64,000 bases of DNA from Conexibacter sp. CPCC 205762 (GCF_030646155.1 NZ_JAUTDN010000005.1:124001-188000); one strand, 5' to 3'; numbered from the stretch's first letter, positions 8,798-17,020 are shown. Numbers and translations: made by a program. The notes: generated from the sequence alone by a model not told the origin.

Positions 8798-10273
8798 TCA
8801 GGCCACCCCGTCTCTCAGCGCCCGCAGCGCCTCACGCGCGACGGTGACGTCGTCGAACGGCGTCTTGCGGCCGCCTTCGAACTCCTGCCCCTGCTCGTGC
8901 CCTTTTCCTGCGATCACGACGACGTCGCCGTCGCGCGCTGCGCCGATCGCCGCGCCGATCGCCGTGCGGCGGTCGACCTCGACGTGGACGTGCGGGCCCG
9001 TGCCGGTGCCCTCGACGACGTCTCTGAGGATCGCGGCCGGGTCCTCCGAGCGCGGGTTGTCGGAGGTCGCGTAGGTCTCGTCGGAGAGGCGCGCGGCGAT
9101 CTCCCCCATCAGCGGGCGCTTCGTGCGGTCGCGGTCGCCGCCGCAGCCGAAGACGCTGATGACGCGCTGCTCGGTCAGGCCGCGGGCGGCCTGCAGCACG
9201 TTGTCGAGCGAGTCGGGCGTGTGGGCGTAGTCGACCAGGACGGCGAACGGCTGCCCCTCGTCGACCGGCTCGAAACGGCCGGGGACGCGCCCGGCCTGCG
9301 GCAGCGCGGCGGCGATCTCGGCGAGCGGGACGCCGAGCGCGCGCACCGCGGCGACGGCGCCGAGCACGTTCTGGACGTTGAAGCGGCCGGGCAGCGGGGT
9401 GCGCAGGTCGAACGCGCCCTCCGGCGTCTGCGCCGTGAAGGTCGAGCCGGTGAGGCTGACCTGCAGGTTCGAGGCGCGGTAGTCGGCCTCGTGATCGATC
9501 GCGATCGTGACGAGGCCGGCGCCCTCGGCGCGCAGCTCCTGCGCCAGCCGGCGGCCGTAGGGGTCGTCGACGTTGACGACCGCGACGCCGTCCAGCAGCG
9601 CCGGCTCGAACAGCCTGCGCTTGGCGAGGAAGTACTCCTCCATCGTCGGATGGAAGTCGAGGTGGTCCTGCGTCAGGTTGGTGAAGATCGCGGCGGCGAA
9701 CAGCGTCGCGTCGGCGCGATGCAGCTCCAGCGCGTGCGAGGAGACCTCGATCGCGGCCGCGACGTCGCCGCCGTCGAGCATCGCGCGGAAGTCGCGCTGC
9801 AGCTCGATCGCCTCGGCGGTCGTGCGCTGGACCTCGCGCTGCTGCCCGCCGACGATCGCGGCGACGGTGCCGAGCAGCCCGGTCTGGCGGCCGGCGGCCT
9901 CCAGCAGGCCGCGGACGAGGTAGGCGGTCGTCGTCTTGCCGTTGGTGCCGGTGACGCCGACGACGTCGAGCGACTCGCTCGGGCGGTCCTCGAAGTTGGC
10001 GGCGAACTGGGCCATCGCGGCGCGCACGGAGGGCACGAGCACCTCCGGCACGCCCAGCCCCAGCGGCCGTTCGACGACCAGCGCGGCAGCACCGCGCGCG
10101 ACCGCGTCGGGGGCGAAGTCGTGTCCGTCACGGCTGAAGCCGGGCACGCAGAAGAAGAGCGTTCCCGGCTGGACCGTCCGATTGTCGTAGGCGAGCGCGG
10201 CGATCTCGACGTCGCCCTGCGGGGCGGCGAGTGGAGAGGCGTCTGCGCTGCCGATCACGTCCAGCAGCTTCAT
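8798..10273 (-). CDS. murE: UDP-MurNAc-L-Ala-D-Glu:meso-diaminopimelate ligase
   Basis: 491 residues. The Mur ligase P-loop is GVTGTNGKTTTAYLV, and the C-terminal selectivity motif reads DNPRSEDP, which in the family marks meso-diaminopimelate rather than lysine as the third stem residue. The enzyme adds that residue to the UDP-linked dipeptide in the cytoplasm. The ATG at 10273 gives an MKLLDVI start just ahead of the N-terminal domain; the much longer open frame upstream runs through ftsI in a shadow frame. Next in the operon is mraY. This supports a DAP-type (A1gamma) wall. Confidence 0.95.
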   Translation of the reverse strand: MKLLDVIGSADASPLAAPQGDVEIAALAYDNRTVQPGTLFFCVPGFSRDGHDFAPDAVARGAAALVVERPLGLGVPEVLVPSVRAAMAQFAANFEDRPSESLDVVGVTGTNGKTTTAYLVRGLLEAAGRQTGLLGTVAAIVGGQQREVQRTTAEAIELQRDFRAMLDGGDVAAAIEVSSHALELHRADATLFAAAIFTNLTQDHLDFHPTMEEYFLAKRRLFEPALLDGVAVVNVDDPYGRRLAQELRAEGAGLVTIAIDHEADYRASNLQVSLTGSTFTAQTPEGAFDLRTPLPGRFNVQNVLGAVAAVRALGVPLAEIAAALPQAGRVPGRFEPVDEGQPFAVLVDYAHTPDSLDNVLQAARGLTEQRVISVFGCGGDRDRTKRPLMGEIAARLSDETYATSDNPRSEDPAAILRDVVEGTGTGPHVHVEVDRRTAIGAAIGAARDGDVVVIAGKGHEQGQEFEGGRKTPFDDVTVAREALRALRDGVA

Positions 10274-10332
10274 CGGGCGACGAGTGTACTCGGGCCGCCC
10301 GACCCTTCCCCTCGCGAGCGTCCGCGCGCCAT

Positions 10333-12000
10333 TCAATTCGGCTGCACGCCGAAGTAGGGCAACGCCCACGCCGCGATCTTCTGGAACGCGGGCGCGGCGA
10401 CCTGTCCGCCGTAGATCGAGCCCTGCGGCTCGTCGACGACGACCGACACCAGCAGCTTCGGGTCTCTGACCGGCGCGAAGCCCATGAACGAGGCGATGTA
10501 GCGGGATCTCGAGTATTCGCCGGTGTCGGCGTCGACCTTGTTGGCGGTGCCGGTCTTGCCGGCGAGGTCGTAGCCGGGGATCGCCGCCTCGGCGGCGGTT
10601 CCGCCGGCCGACAGGACGCCCTTGAGCATCTCGCGCACCTCGGCGGCCGACTGCTGCGAGAGGATCCGTCTCCCTCTCGCCCCCGGCACGGCGACGCCGC
10701 CGACCTTCTCGATCATCCGCGGCTCGCGCAGGACGCCGCCGTTGGCGATCGCCGCGTACGCCTGCATCATCTGCATCGGCGTGACCGCCTGGCCCTGGCC
10801 GATCGGCAGGTTCGCGATCGAGGAGCCGGAGTAGTCGTCGTAGGTCGGCACGAGGCCGATCTCCTCGCCCGGCAGCGAGACGCCGGTTCTGTGACCGAAG
10901 CCGAAGCGGTCGACCCACTGGCTGAAGCGTCTGGCGCCCATGTCGAGCGCGACTCTGACCGCGCCGATGTTGCTCGACTCGGCGAGGATCTGCGCGACCG
11001 TCGCGGTCTCCTCGCCGCGCGCGTGGTCGTCGTGCAGGATCCGGTCGGCTATGTGCAGCTCGGTCGGCAGGTAGTAGGTCTTCTCGGGGGTCGCGGTGCC
11101 GTCGTCGAGCGCGCCGGCGACGGTGAACGCCTTGAAGGTCGAGCCCGGCTCGAAGGTCATGCCGACGGCGCGGTTCTGCTGCGCGTAGGCGGGCGCGCCG
11201 CCGGGGTCGTTGGCGTCGACCCGCGGCCAGTTCGCGAGCGCGAGGATCTCGCTCGTCTGCGGGTTCATCACGATCGCCGTCGCGCCTCTGGGCCGGTAGG
11301 TCTTGCCGACGCCCTCCAGCACCGACTCGACCTTCTCCTGCAGGCCGGCGTCGAGCGTCAGCTGGATGTCTCTGCCGGGGACGGTCGGCCTCTCGTCCTT
11401 GACCGAGATCGCCTGCCCGAGCGCGTCGTTGACGATTCTGCGCACGCCGTCCTGGCCGCGCAGGACTCTGTCCTCGCCGTATTCGAGCCCGCTGCCTCCG
11501 CCGGGCTCCTCGCTGGCCGAGCCGAGCACCTGCGAGGCGAGCCAGTCGCGCGGGTAGCTGCGCAGCGTGCTGGGCGTGAGCGTGACGCCCTCGATCCCGA
11601 GTCTCTTGATCGCGTTCGCGCGCGCCGCCGGCACGCGCCGGGCGAGGTAGACGAAGCCGTTGTCGCCGTTGAGCTTTCTCAGCACGTCGGCCTCGTCCTG
11701 CTGCAGCAGCGGGGCGAGCGCGGCGGCGGTTCTGTTCTTCTCGCTCGGTCTGACGAGGTACGGCGTCGCGGAGATGTCGCTGGCGGCCTCCGAGAGCGCC
11801 AGCACCGCGCCGGTGCGGTCGGTGATCGTCCCGCGCGGGGCCGGCAGCGTGACCGTCTGGATCTGCTGGGTGGCGGCGGCCTGCTTGAGCGCGGGAGCCT
11901 TGACGGCCCCCAGCCAGCCGGCGCGCAGGAACGCGGCGCCGAGCGCGAGCACGAAGACGAGGAACAGCAGTCCGATGCGGCGGTCGGTGATCGAGGGCAT
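10333..12000 (-). CDS. ftsI: Septal peptidoglycan transpeptidase, class B PBP (FtsI/PBP3)
   Basis: 555 residues. One N-terminal membrane anchor (LLFLVFVLALGAAFLRAGWL) follows a short cytoplasmic tail. The pedestal domain contains RGTITDRTG, and the transpeptidase domain has the three active-site motifs: EPGSTFKA (SxxK), AESSNIG (SxN) and AGKTGTA (KTG). It crosslinks septal glycan with FtsW. No PASTA domain follows the transpeptidase domain, so this is a short FtsI. Its ATG overlaps the TGA of a small upstream reading frame (TGATG, see 12000-12233), which would couple translation to the ftsL region. Confidence 0.95.
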   Translation of the reverse strand: MPSITDRRIGLLFLVFVLALGAAFLRAGWLGAVKAPALKQAAATQQIQTVTLPAPRGTITDRTGAVLALSEAASDISATPYLVRPSEKNRTAAALAPLLQQDEADVLRKLNGDNGFVYLARRVPAARANAIKRLGIEGVTLTPSTLRSYPRDWLASQVLGSASEEPGGGSGLEYGEDRVLRGQDGVRRIVNDALGQAISVKDERPTVPGRDIQLTLDAGLQEKVESVLEGVGKTYRPRGATAIVMNPQTSEILALANWPRVDANDPGGAPAYAQQNRAVGMTFEPGSTFKAFTVAGALDDGTATPEKTYYLPTELHIADRILHDDHARGEETATVAQILAESSNIGAVRVALDMGARRFSQWVDRFGFGHRTGVSLPGEEIGLVPTYDDYSGSSIANLPIGQGQAVTPMQMMQAYAAIANGGVLREPRMIEKVGGVAVPGARGRRILSQQSAAEVREMLKGVLSAGGTAAEAAIPGYDLAGKTGTANKVDADTGEYSRSRYIASFMGFAPVRDPKLLVSVVVDEPQGSIYGGQVAAPAFQKIAAWALPYFGVQPN

Positions 12001-12233
12001 CAGGAGCGGCTCCCCGGCGATGCCGCCGTGGCCTCACGCCGGCCGCCCGCCGCCGCGCGCGACGCGCCCTCACGGCCGGCGTGCGCCGCCACGCGAGTCC
12101 CCCGCGCCGAGGCCGCTGCCGCCATGCGCGTTCCCAGCGTCGCGGCCGCTGCCGCCACGCGAATTCCCAGCGCCGAGGCCGTTTCCGCCACGCGCGTTCC
12201 CAGCGCCGAGGCCGCTTCCGCCACGCGCGTCAC
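12000..12233 (-). CDS. Possible 77-residue repeat protein between ftsL and ftsI
   Basis: A GTG start at 12233 overlaps the ftsL stop (GTGA) and the stop at 12000 overlaps the ftsI ATG (TGATG), so this frame bridges two division genes without a gap. The product is five imperfect copies of an 11-residue unit (TRVAEAASALG and variants) followed by a Gly/Ala/Arg-rich tail; it would be helical and Ala-rich. No family is recognised. The repeat is also a plain 33-bp DNA repeat, so the frame might be a by-product of a minisatellite. The double coupling is the main argument that it is translated. Confidence 0.4.
   Translation of the reverse strand: MTRVAEAASALGTRVAETASALGIRVAAAAATLGTRMAAAASARGTRVAAHAGREGASRAAAGGRREATAASPGSRS
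12089..12230. repeat. 33-bp tandem repeat, four full units plus a partial
   Basis: Units begin at 12089, 12122, 12155 and 12188, with a partial fifth at 12221. Each is 33 bp and starts CCACGCG or CCATGCG; divergence is a few bases per unit. The length is a multiple of three, so the encoded frame is kept. It fills most of the ftsL-ftsI gap. Confidence 0.9.
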
Positions 12234-13747
12234 CCGATCGGGGCGCCGCCGCCGCTGGCGTCGGTGCTGCCGGTGGGGTCGGTGGTCCCGCTGTTGGCGG
12301 TGCCGGTCGGCGCGGCGCCGGAGCCGGCGCTGTCCGCGCCGGTCGCGTCGGTGCCCGTGCCGGACGTGTCGGTGCCGGTGCCGGTCGTGTCCGTGCCGGT
12401 CGCGGTGCCGTCGGTCGCGGTGCCGGTCGCGGCGGTGCCGGTCGCTGCGGTGCCGGTCGCGGCGCCGCTCGTGTCGGTCGGATCGGACGTGCCGGCGACG
12501 CCCGCGGCGCTGCCGTCGGTCGTCGTGTCGGTCGAGGTCGTGTCGGTCGACGTCGTGTCGGCGCCGCTGCCGGTGGTGCTCGCGTCGGTCGTCGTGCTGT
12601 CGCTCGTCGATGCGTCGGTCGCGCCTGCGGCCGACGCGGCAGCGGCAGCCGCGGCGTCGGGCGCTCTGATCGTGCGGATCGCGGTGCCGACGTCGCTGCC
12701 GGCGGTGTGCAGGAACCGCGGCGAGCCCTGCGGCGGCATCACGAGGCCCATCTTGCCCGCCTCGGCGATGACCCGCTCGGAGTCCGACAGCTGCGAGTTG
12801 GAGAGCCGCAGCGCGCGGTTCTGCTCCTCCAGCTGGGCGCTCTTCTGCACCGCCTCGCCGATGCCGGCGTTGAGCTTCAGCAGCGACAGCTGCAGCGTCA
12901 CGAGCCCGACCAGCAGCGTGCCGATCAGGACGATCCACAGCCGGCCGCCGATGAGGCGGTCGAGCAGACGATGGTCCGGCAGCGCCCGCACCCACGCGAC
13001 GAAGCGCGCGCCGAGCGGCAGATCGCTGCGCGCCCCGCGCGCAGGGCGCGGCGCCGGAGCCGGACGCGGCACCCGTCGCGGCGCGGGCGGAGCGGTCTCA
13101 CGCAGCGGCAGCGCGGTCGCAGCAGCGGCTGCGGCGACCGCCGCGACACGCCCGGTCAACGCGCCCGCGCTTCCAAATCCACCACGCCCGCCGACGCCCG
13201 CAGCACCGCGCGAGCCCATCCGCGGACCGACGTCACCGCGCACCGACGCGCCCGCGCGAGCCGGCGAAACGGCGCGCGCCTCCGTACGGACTGCGTCCGC
13301 CTTGCGCTCCTTCATCGCCGCCCGCATCGCGGCGACGCCGACTCCGCCGCCGGACCCGCCGCCACGCGGCGCCCCACCACGCGGCGCGGACGTGCGCTTG
13401 CGCGGCGCAGCCTGCGCAGAACGCGGCGCATCTTCCGCAAACCGCGGCTCGTCTTCCGCATAACGCGGCTCGTCTTCCGCAAACCGCGGCGCGGACGTGC
13501 GCTTCACGCGCGGCGTGCGCGCCGTCTCGACGCGCTCGTACAGCTCTTCCGCGATGCTCGGCGCGGCCGTGTGCAGGCCCGTCTCGGGCAGCTCGTGGGC
13601 CTCGGCCGCGCGTGCGGGCGCAGCCGGGCCGGAGACCCGGCGGGAGGGCGCCGCGGGGTTGCGTCGCGACGGTCCTCCGTCCCCGCTTGCGCCGCCGGGG
13701 CCGGCAGCTCGACGACGGGCGGCGGCAGTGGCGGGCGCCGGGCTCAC
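12230..13747 (-). CDS. ftsL: FtsL-like division protein with long extensions
   Basis: 505 residues, about five times a normal FtsL. The recognisable part is near residues 275-350: a membrane helix (LWIVLIGTLLVGLVTLQ) followed by a coiled coil (EAVQKSAQLEEQNRALRL) and a segment MGLVMPPQG, the usual FtsL/DivIC layout. The N-terminal 270 residues are Ala/Pro/Arg-rich, disordered and contain three RFAEDEPR-like repeats; the C-terminal 140 residues outside the membrane are almost only Thr, Gly, Ser, Asp and Ala in TGTD-like repeats. The GTG at 13747 overlaps the rsmH stop (GTGA). FtsL identity rests on position and topology, not on sequence motifs. Confidence 0.75.
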   Translation of the reverse strand: MSPAPATAAARRRAAGPGGASGDGGPSRRNPAAPSRRVSGPAAPARAAEAHELPETGLHTAAPSIAEELYERVETARTPRVKRTSAPRFAEDEPRYAEDEPRFAEDAPRSAQAAPRKRTSAPRGGAPRGGGSGGGVGVAAMRAAMKERKADAVRTEARAVSPARAGASVRGDVGPRMGSRGAAGVGGRGGFGSAGALTGRVAAVAAAAAATALPLRETAPPAPRRVPRPAPAPRPARGARSDLPLGARFVAWVRALPDHRLLDRLIGGRLWIVLIGTLLVGLVTLQLSLLKLNAGIGEAVQKSAQLEEQNRALRLSNSQLSDSERVIAEAGKMGLVMPPQGSPRFLHTAGSDVGTAIRTIRAPDAAAAAAASAAGATDASTSDSTTTDASTTGSGADTTSTDTTSTDTTTDGSAAGVAGTSDPTDTSGAATGTAATGTAATGTATDGTATGTDTTGTGTDTSGTGTDATGADSAGSGAAPTGTANSGTTDPTGSTDASGGGAPIG

Positions 13748-14688
13748 GACAGCTCCTTCAGCTTGCGCGCACCACGCAGGTGCGCCGACTTCGCGCGCGG
13801 GTTGTGTGCGACCTCGCCCGCGCTGGGGGCGATCGCGCGACGGCTCAACAGCTCGCCCTCGGCCGTCCGTCCGCAGGCGCAGACGGGCAGGTCGGGCGGG
13901 CAGATGCAGCCCTGCGCACGATCGGCGAGGAAGCGCTTGGCACGCCGGTCCTCGAGTGAGTGGAAGGTGATGACGCCGAGCTTGCCGCCGACCGAGAGCA
14001 GCTCCCATGCGACCGGCAGCGCCTCGTCGACCTGCTCCAGCTCGGCGTTGACGGCGATCCGGATCGCCTGGAAGGTGCGCTTGGCGGGATGGCCGCCGGC
14101 GAACTGCGCCGGGACCGGGATCGCGCTCTTGAGCACCTCGACCAGCTCCTGCGTCGTCTCGATCGGCGCCTGCGCGCGGGTGCGGACGATCGCGCGGGCG
14201 ATCTTGCTCGCGTAGCGCTCCTCCCCGTACTCCTTCAGCAGGCGGGCGAGCTGGCGCTCGTCCCAGCTGTTGACGATGCCGTGGGCGGACAGCTCCTGGT
14301 CGGGATCCATCCGCATGTCGAGCGGCGCGTCGTAGGCGTAGGAGAAGCCGCGCTCCCAGGTGTCGACCTGCATCGAGGACATGCCGAGGTCCATGTAGAC
14401 GAGGTCGGCGCGCTGGCGCTCGTCGCGCAGCAGCTCGAGGCCGGCGGCGAAGTCGGCGCGGATGAAGCGGGTCGCGCAGGCGACCTCGTCCGACAGCTCG
14501 GCGAAGCGCTGTTCGGCGATCGGATCGCGGTCGATCGCGATCAACGTGCCGGTGGGGCCGATCAGGTCGGCGACGAGCCGCGCGTGGCCACCGCCGCCGA
14601 AGGTGCAGTCGACGGCGACCTGGCCCGGCTGCGGGTCGAGCAGCTCGATCAGCTCGCCAGCGAGGACGGGGATGTGGATGCCGGTCAT
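13744..14688 (-). CDS. rsmH: 16S rRNA (cytosine1402-N4)-methyltransferase
   Basis: 314 residues. SAM-binding motif I reads DCTFGGGGHARLV, followed by AIDRDP, MDLGMSSMQVD and the late motif ITFHSLEDRRAKRF, all typical of RsmH (MraW). It methylates C1402 in the ribosomal P site. I start it at the ATG 14688 (MTGIHIPVL), because HxPVL normally follows directly; an in-frame GTG at 14706 is the alternative. The gene follows mraZ after 34 bases and overlaps ftsL by four bases. A CxCP-type cysteine group near the C-terminus (GCICPPDLPVCACG) is common in actinobacterial members. Confidence 0.95.
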   Translation of the reverse strand: MTGIHIPVLAGELIELLDPQPGQVAVDCTFGGGGHARLVADLIGPTGTLIAIDRDPIAEQRFAELSDEVACATRFIRADFAAGLELLRDERQRADLVYMDLGMSSMQVDTWERGFSYAYDAPLDMRMDPDQELSAHGIVNSWDERQLARLLKEYGEERYASKIARAIVRTRAQAPIETTQELVEVLKSAIPVPAQFAGGHPAKRTFQAIRIAVNAELEQVDEALPVAWELLSVGGKLGVITFHSLEDRRAKRFLADRAQGCICPPDLPVCACGRTAEGELLSRRAIAPSAGEVAHNPRAKSAHLRGARKLKELS

Positions 14689-14722
14689 GTCAAGCAGTGT
14701 GGCCACTGGTTATGGAAACTGT

Positions 14723-15160
14723 TCAGCCGCCGGTCGACTGCAGGCCGGCGGCGATCTCCGAGACGTTCTCCAGCACTTCGCCGTTGTACGCGGCCCAGCC
14801 CATGCGATCCCAGATCTCGAGGCACTCCCCGGCCCCGACGACGCTGACGTCCTTCGTCAGCTTCCCGCTGTCGAGCAGGAATCTGGGCACCATGACGCGC
14901 CCCGCGCCGTCCAGCTCGGTCGGATGCGAGTTGGCCGTGAAGTGGCGCTTGAGCTTGCGGAACTCCGGCGAGAGCGGGCTGTGCCCCTCGAGCGCGGACG
15001 CCGTCCACGCGTCGTAATCCTCGGGGCGCCAGATCGCGACGCAGTCCTCGAGTCCCGCGGCCAAGACGATTCCCTCCGCAAAAGCGGCCCGGTATCGCGT
15101 CGGAACCGTCAGCCGGTTCTTCGCGTCGAGCGTGAGGTCGAAGGTGCCGCGGAACGTCAA
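14723..15160 (-). CDS. mraZ: Transcriptional regulator MraZ
   Basis: 145 residues, normal for the family. Two AbrB-like half-domains each carry the DxxxR signature: LDAKNRLTVP near residue 11 and LDGAGRVMVP near residue 83. MraZ forms ring-shaped oligomers that bind direct repeats of a GTGGG-like element upstream of its own operon and repress or modulate it. Such repeats are present 80-360 bases upstream here. It is the first gene of the dcw cluster. Confidence 0.95.
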   Translation of the reverse strand: MTFRGTFDLTLDAKNRLTVPTRYRAAFAEGIVLAAGLEDCVAIWRPEDYDAWTASALEGHSPLSPEFRKLKRHFTANSHPTELDGAGRVMVPRFLLDSGKLTKDVSVVGAGECLEIWDRMGWAAYNGEVLENVSEIAAGLQSTGG

Positions 15161-15242
15161 GGGTCATCGCCTGAAGAGATTCCGAACCGGAGTGGCTGGG
15201 TGGGAGGAGCCCTGCCACTCCGGTCCGTGTGCCGAGCAAGCT

Positions 15243-15263
15243 AACCCACTCTCTCCCACTTTG
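15243..15263 (-). promoter_or_regulatory. Probable MraZ box
   Basis: On the minus strand two GTGGG cores lie exactly 10 bases apart (GTGGGAGAGAGTGGG), preceded by AAA, about 90 bases upstream of the mraZ start. A third partial copy (GTGGGTGAAAGGG) lies at 15278-15290. The 10-base phasing of a TGGG core is the known operator pattern of MraZ. Confidence 0.65.
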
Positions 15264-15350
15264 CAACTCATCTGCCGCCCTTTCACCCACCGGTCACAGC
15301 TGTGAGTTCGCCGACCTCCCGATTTCCCCTTCAGCACGGGTCATCGCGCG

Positions 15351-15370
15351 GTGGGGCGGAGTGGGAGGCC
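15351..15370 (+). promoter_or_regulatory. Second MraZ-like box
   Basis: Two decamers, GTGGGGCGGA and GTGGGAGGCC, follow each other directly with the same 10-base phase as the mraZ-proximal box but on the opposite strand. It is about 190 bases upstream of mraZ. Function as an operator is inferred from the repeat alone. Confidence 0.45.
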
Positions 15371-15473
15371 TCAGCGGCGGAATCCGCACAGCCGCATGCA
15401 GCGCCCAGATCTGGGCGTCGTCTTGCAGGCGAATGCCGGGACGGTGGGGTTTCCGTCCGTCAGGTGTGCCGAA

Positions 15474-15519
15474 GTGGGACGCCCCACGCTCCCCCACGCA
15501 GCGGTGGGAGGCGGTGGAG
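15474..15519. promoter_or_regulatory. Third cluster of GTGGG cores, both orientations
   Basis: A plus-strand GTGGG at 15474, two minus-strand cores 10 bases apart (starting at 15497 and 15487), and two plus-strand cores 10 bases apart (15504 and 15514, the second GTGGA). The dense, phased arrangement resembles the two boxes nearer mraZ and could nucleate a larger MraZ complex or loop. Confidence 0.35.
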
Positions 15520-15637
15520 GCAGCGTCAGTGGGTGGCGCGGCGCGGCAGCAGCGGGCGCGCGCGGCAGCGGCGCGCGGCAGCGGCGCGCGGCGTCGCGCG
15601 CGGTGAGCGGCGTCAGGCGCGAGCGCGGGCGGCGGCG

Positions 15638-16903
15638 TCAGGCGCCGAAGCGGGCGGCGGCGGTGCGGAGGGCGGTGCGGGCGTCGACAGCGAGCTGGGT
15701 GACCAGCTCGCCGGCCGGGCGGGCCTCGGCCAGCTCGTGGGCCTGGCCGGCCCACAGGTTGATCGCGTCGGCGTCACCGTTCGCGCGGGCGGCCGCGCGC
15801 AGCGGCGCGGTCAGGTGATGGATCTCGGGATAGGCGCGCGGCGCGGCGGCGTCGTGGTCGCGCATGAAGCGGTTGACGATCCCGCGCGCGCTGCGCCCGC
15901 TGAAGGCGCGCGTGAGCGCGGTCGGCGCTGGGTCGGCGAGCGCGGTTCGGTGAGGCGCTGAGGTGCCGGCCTCGGGCGTCAGCATGAAGGCGCTGCCGAG
16001 CTGCGCGGCTGCGGCGCCCGCGGCAAGCACCGCGGCGACGCCGGCGCCGTTGGCGATCCCGCCGGCGGCGACGAGTGGCAGGCCGGGCGACTTCACGGCG
16101 CCATCCGTCACGCCCGCGCCGCCCGCCGTCAGCGCCGCGACCCCATCCGTCACGCCCGCGCCGCCCGCCGTCAGCGCCGCGACCCCATCCGTCACGCCGG
16201 CGCCGTCCGCCGTCGGCGCCACGGCGCCATCCGTCACCCGCGCGCCGCTCGCCGCCTCTGCCGTTGCGCCGTCCGGCACGCTCGCGTGGCTCGCCGTCGC
16301 GGCGGTGACGAGCTGCAGCAGTGGGAGCAGGGCGATCTCACCTGGCTCGGCGTCGTCGAAGGTGCCGCGGTGGCCGCCCGCCTCGGCGCCTTGGACGACG
16401 AGCGCGTCGGCCCCGGCAGCAACGGCGGCGCGGGCCTCGCCCGGCGTCGTGACCGTGATCCAGACGGCGCTGCCGACGGCGTGCAGGCGTTCGACGACCC
16501 GGGCCGGCGGCAGCGCGAAGGTGAACGAGACGACCGCCGGCCGTGCCTCGATCAGCAGCTCGACCTTGGCGGCGAACTGATCGTCGTCGAAGCGCGGGCT
16601 GCCGAGCGCGACCCCGAGCCGCTCGCTCTCCCCCGCCAGCTCGCCGGCGTAGCGCTCGACCTCCGACGCAGCAGCCGGCGCCCCGCCGCCGGCGAAGACG
16701 TTGACGCCGAAGGGAGCGTCGGTGAGCGCCCGCACCGCAGCGACGTCCTCGCCGACCGCCTCCGGTGTCTTGTAGCCGGTGGCGAGAAAGCCGAGCCCGC
16801 CGGCCGCCGAGACGGCGGCCGCGAGCGCCGGCGTCGACGGCCCGCCGGCCAACGGCGCCTGCACGATCGGATGGTCGAGATCGGTGAGCGCGAAGCGGTC
16901 CAT
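15638..16903 (-). CDS. Nitronate monooxygenase family protein with internal repeats
   Basis: 421 residues, longer than the usual 320-360. It is a TIM-barrel flavoenzyme related to 2-nitropropane dioxygenase: PIVQAPLAGGPSTPALAAAV at the start, VVQGAEAGGHRG and LVAAGGIANG for FMN phosphate binding, and QLGSAFMLTPEAG. These enzymes oxidise alkyl nitronates with oxygen. Between the HRG loop and LPLVAAGG the protein carries four to five copies of a 14-residue unit (AGVTDGVAALTAGG-like) that have no counterpart in the family. ATG 16903 is chosen because the 64 in-frame residues above it are a translated 24-bp DNA repeat. Substrate unproven. Confidence 0.85.
   Translation of the reverse strand: MDRFALTDLDHPIVQAPLAGGPSTPALAAAVSAAGGLGFLATGYKTPEAVGEDVAAVRALTDAPFGVNVFAGGGAPAAASEVERYAGELAGESERLGVALGSPRFDDDQFAAKVELLIEARPAVVSFTFALPPARVVERLHAVGSAVWITVTTPGEARAAVAAGADALVVQGAEAGGHRGTFDDAEPGEIALLPLLQLVTAATASHASVPDGATAEAASGARVTDGAVAPTADGAGVTDGVAALTAGGAGVTDGVAALTAGGAGVTDGAVKSPGLPLVAAGGIANGAGVAAVLAAGAAAAQLGSAFMLTPEAGTSAPHRTALADPAPTALTRAFSGRSARGIVNRFMRDHDAAAPRAYPEIHHLTAPLRAAARANGDADAINLWAGQAHELAEARPAGELVTQLAVDARTALRTAAARFGA
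16103..16284. repeat. 42-bp tandem repeat inside the nitronate monooxygenase gene
   Basis: Units start at 16103, 16145, 16187, 16229 and (partial) 16271, each beginning ATCCGTCAC or GTCCGGCAC. The first two units are identical; the later ones diverge. It is in frame and encodes the 14-residue repeat in the enzyme. Confidence 0.92.
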
Positions 16904-17020
16904 GCAGCCCAACCTACTCGCCCCGCCGCGCACCGTCACGCCGCCGCCGGACGCGTCACCACCCTCCCCGCCGCCGGCCACACCATCACCCGTCACGCCG
17001 CCGCCCGCCACCCCGCCGCG

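Larger units (their letters stand above)
15161..15637. promoter_or_regulatory. dcw operon leader region between mraZ and the downstream end of the nitronate monooxygenase gene
   Basis: About 480 bases without a supported gene. mraZ is transcribed away from it; the nitronate monooxygenase gene ends into it. It holds several GTGGG decamer repeats listed separately and, at 15535-15610, a GC-only stretch of CGCGCGGCAGCGG-like repeats. A -10/-35 pair cannot be called confidently. Confidence 0.55.

Noticed and set aside
6467..10357. A 1,296-residue plus-strand open frame across the dcw genes
   Set aside because: Composition (Asp/Arg/Gln/His-rich, no hydrophobic core) is typical of the reverse strand of GC-rich genes, and it overlaps five well-supported genes.
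8798..12073. A 1,091-residue open frame spanning murE and the antisense-like frame of ftsI
   Set aside because: Only the murE part (from 10,273) has family motifs; the upper part is Arg/Ala-rich shadow of ftsI in another frame.
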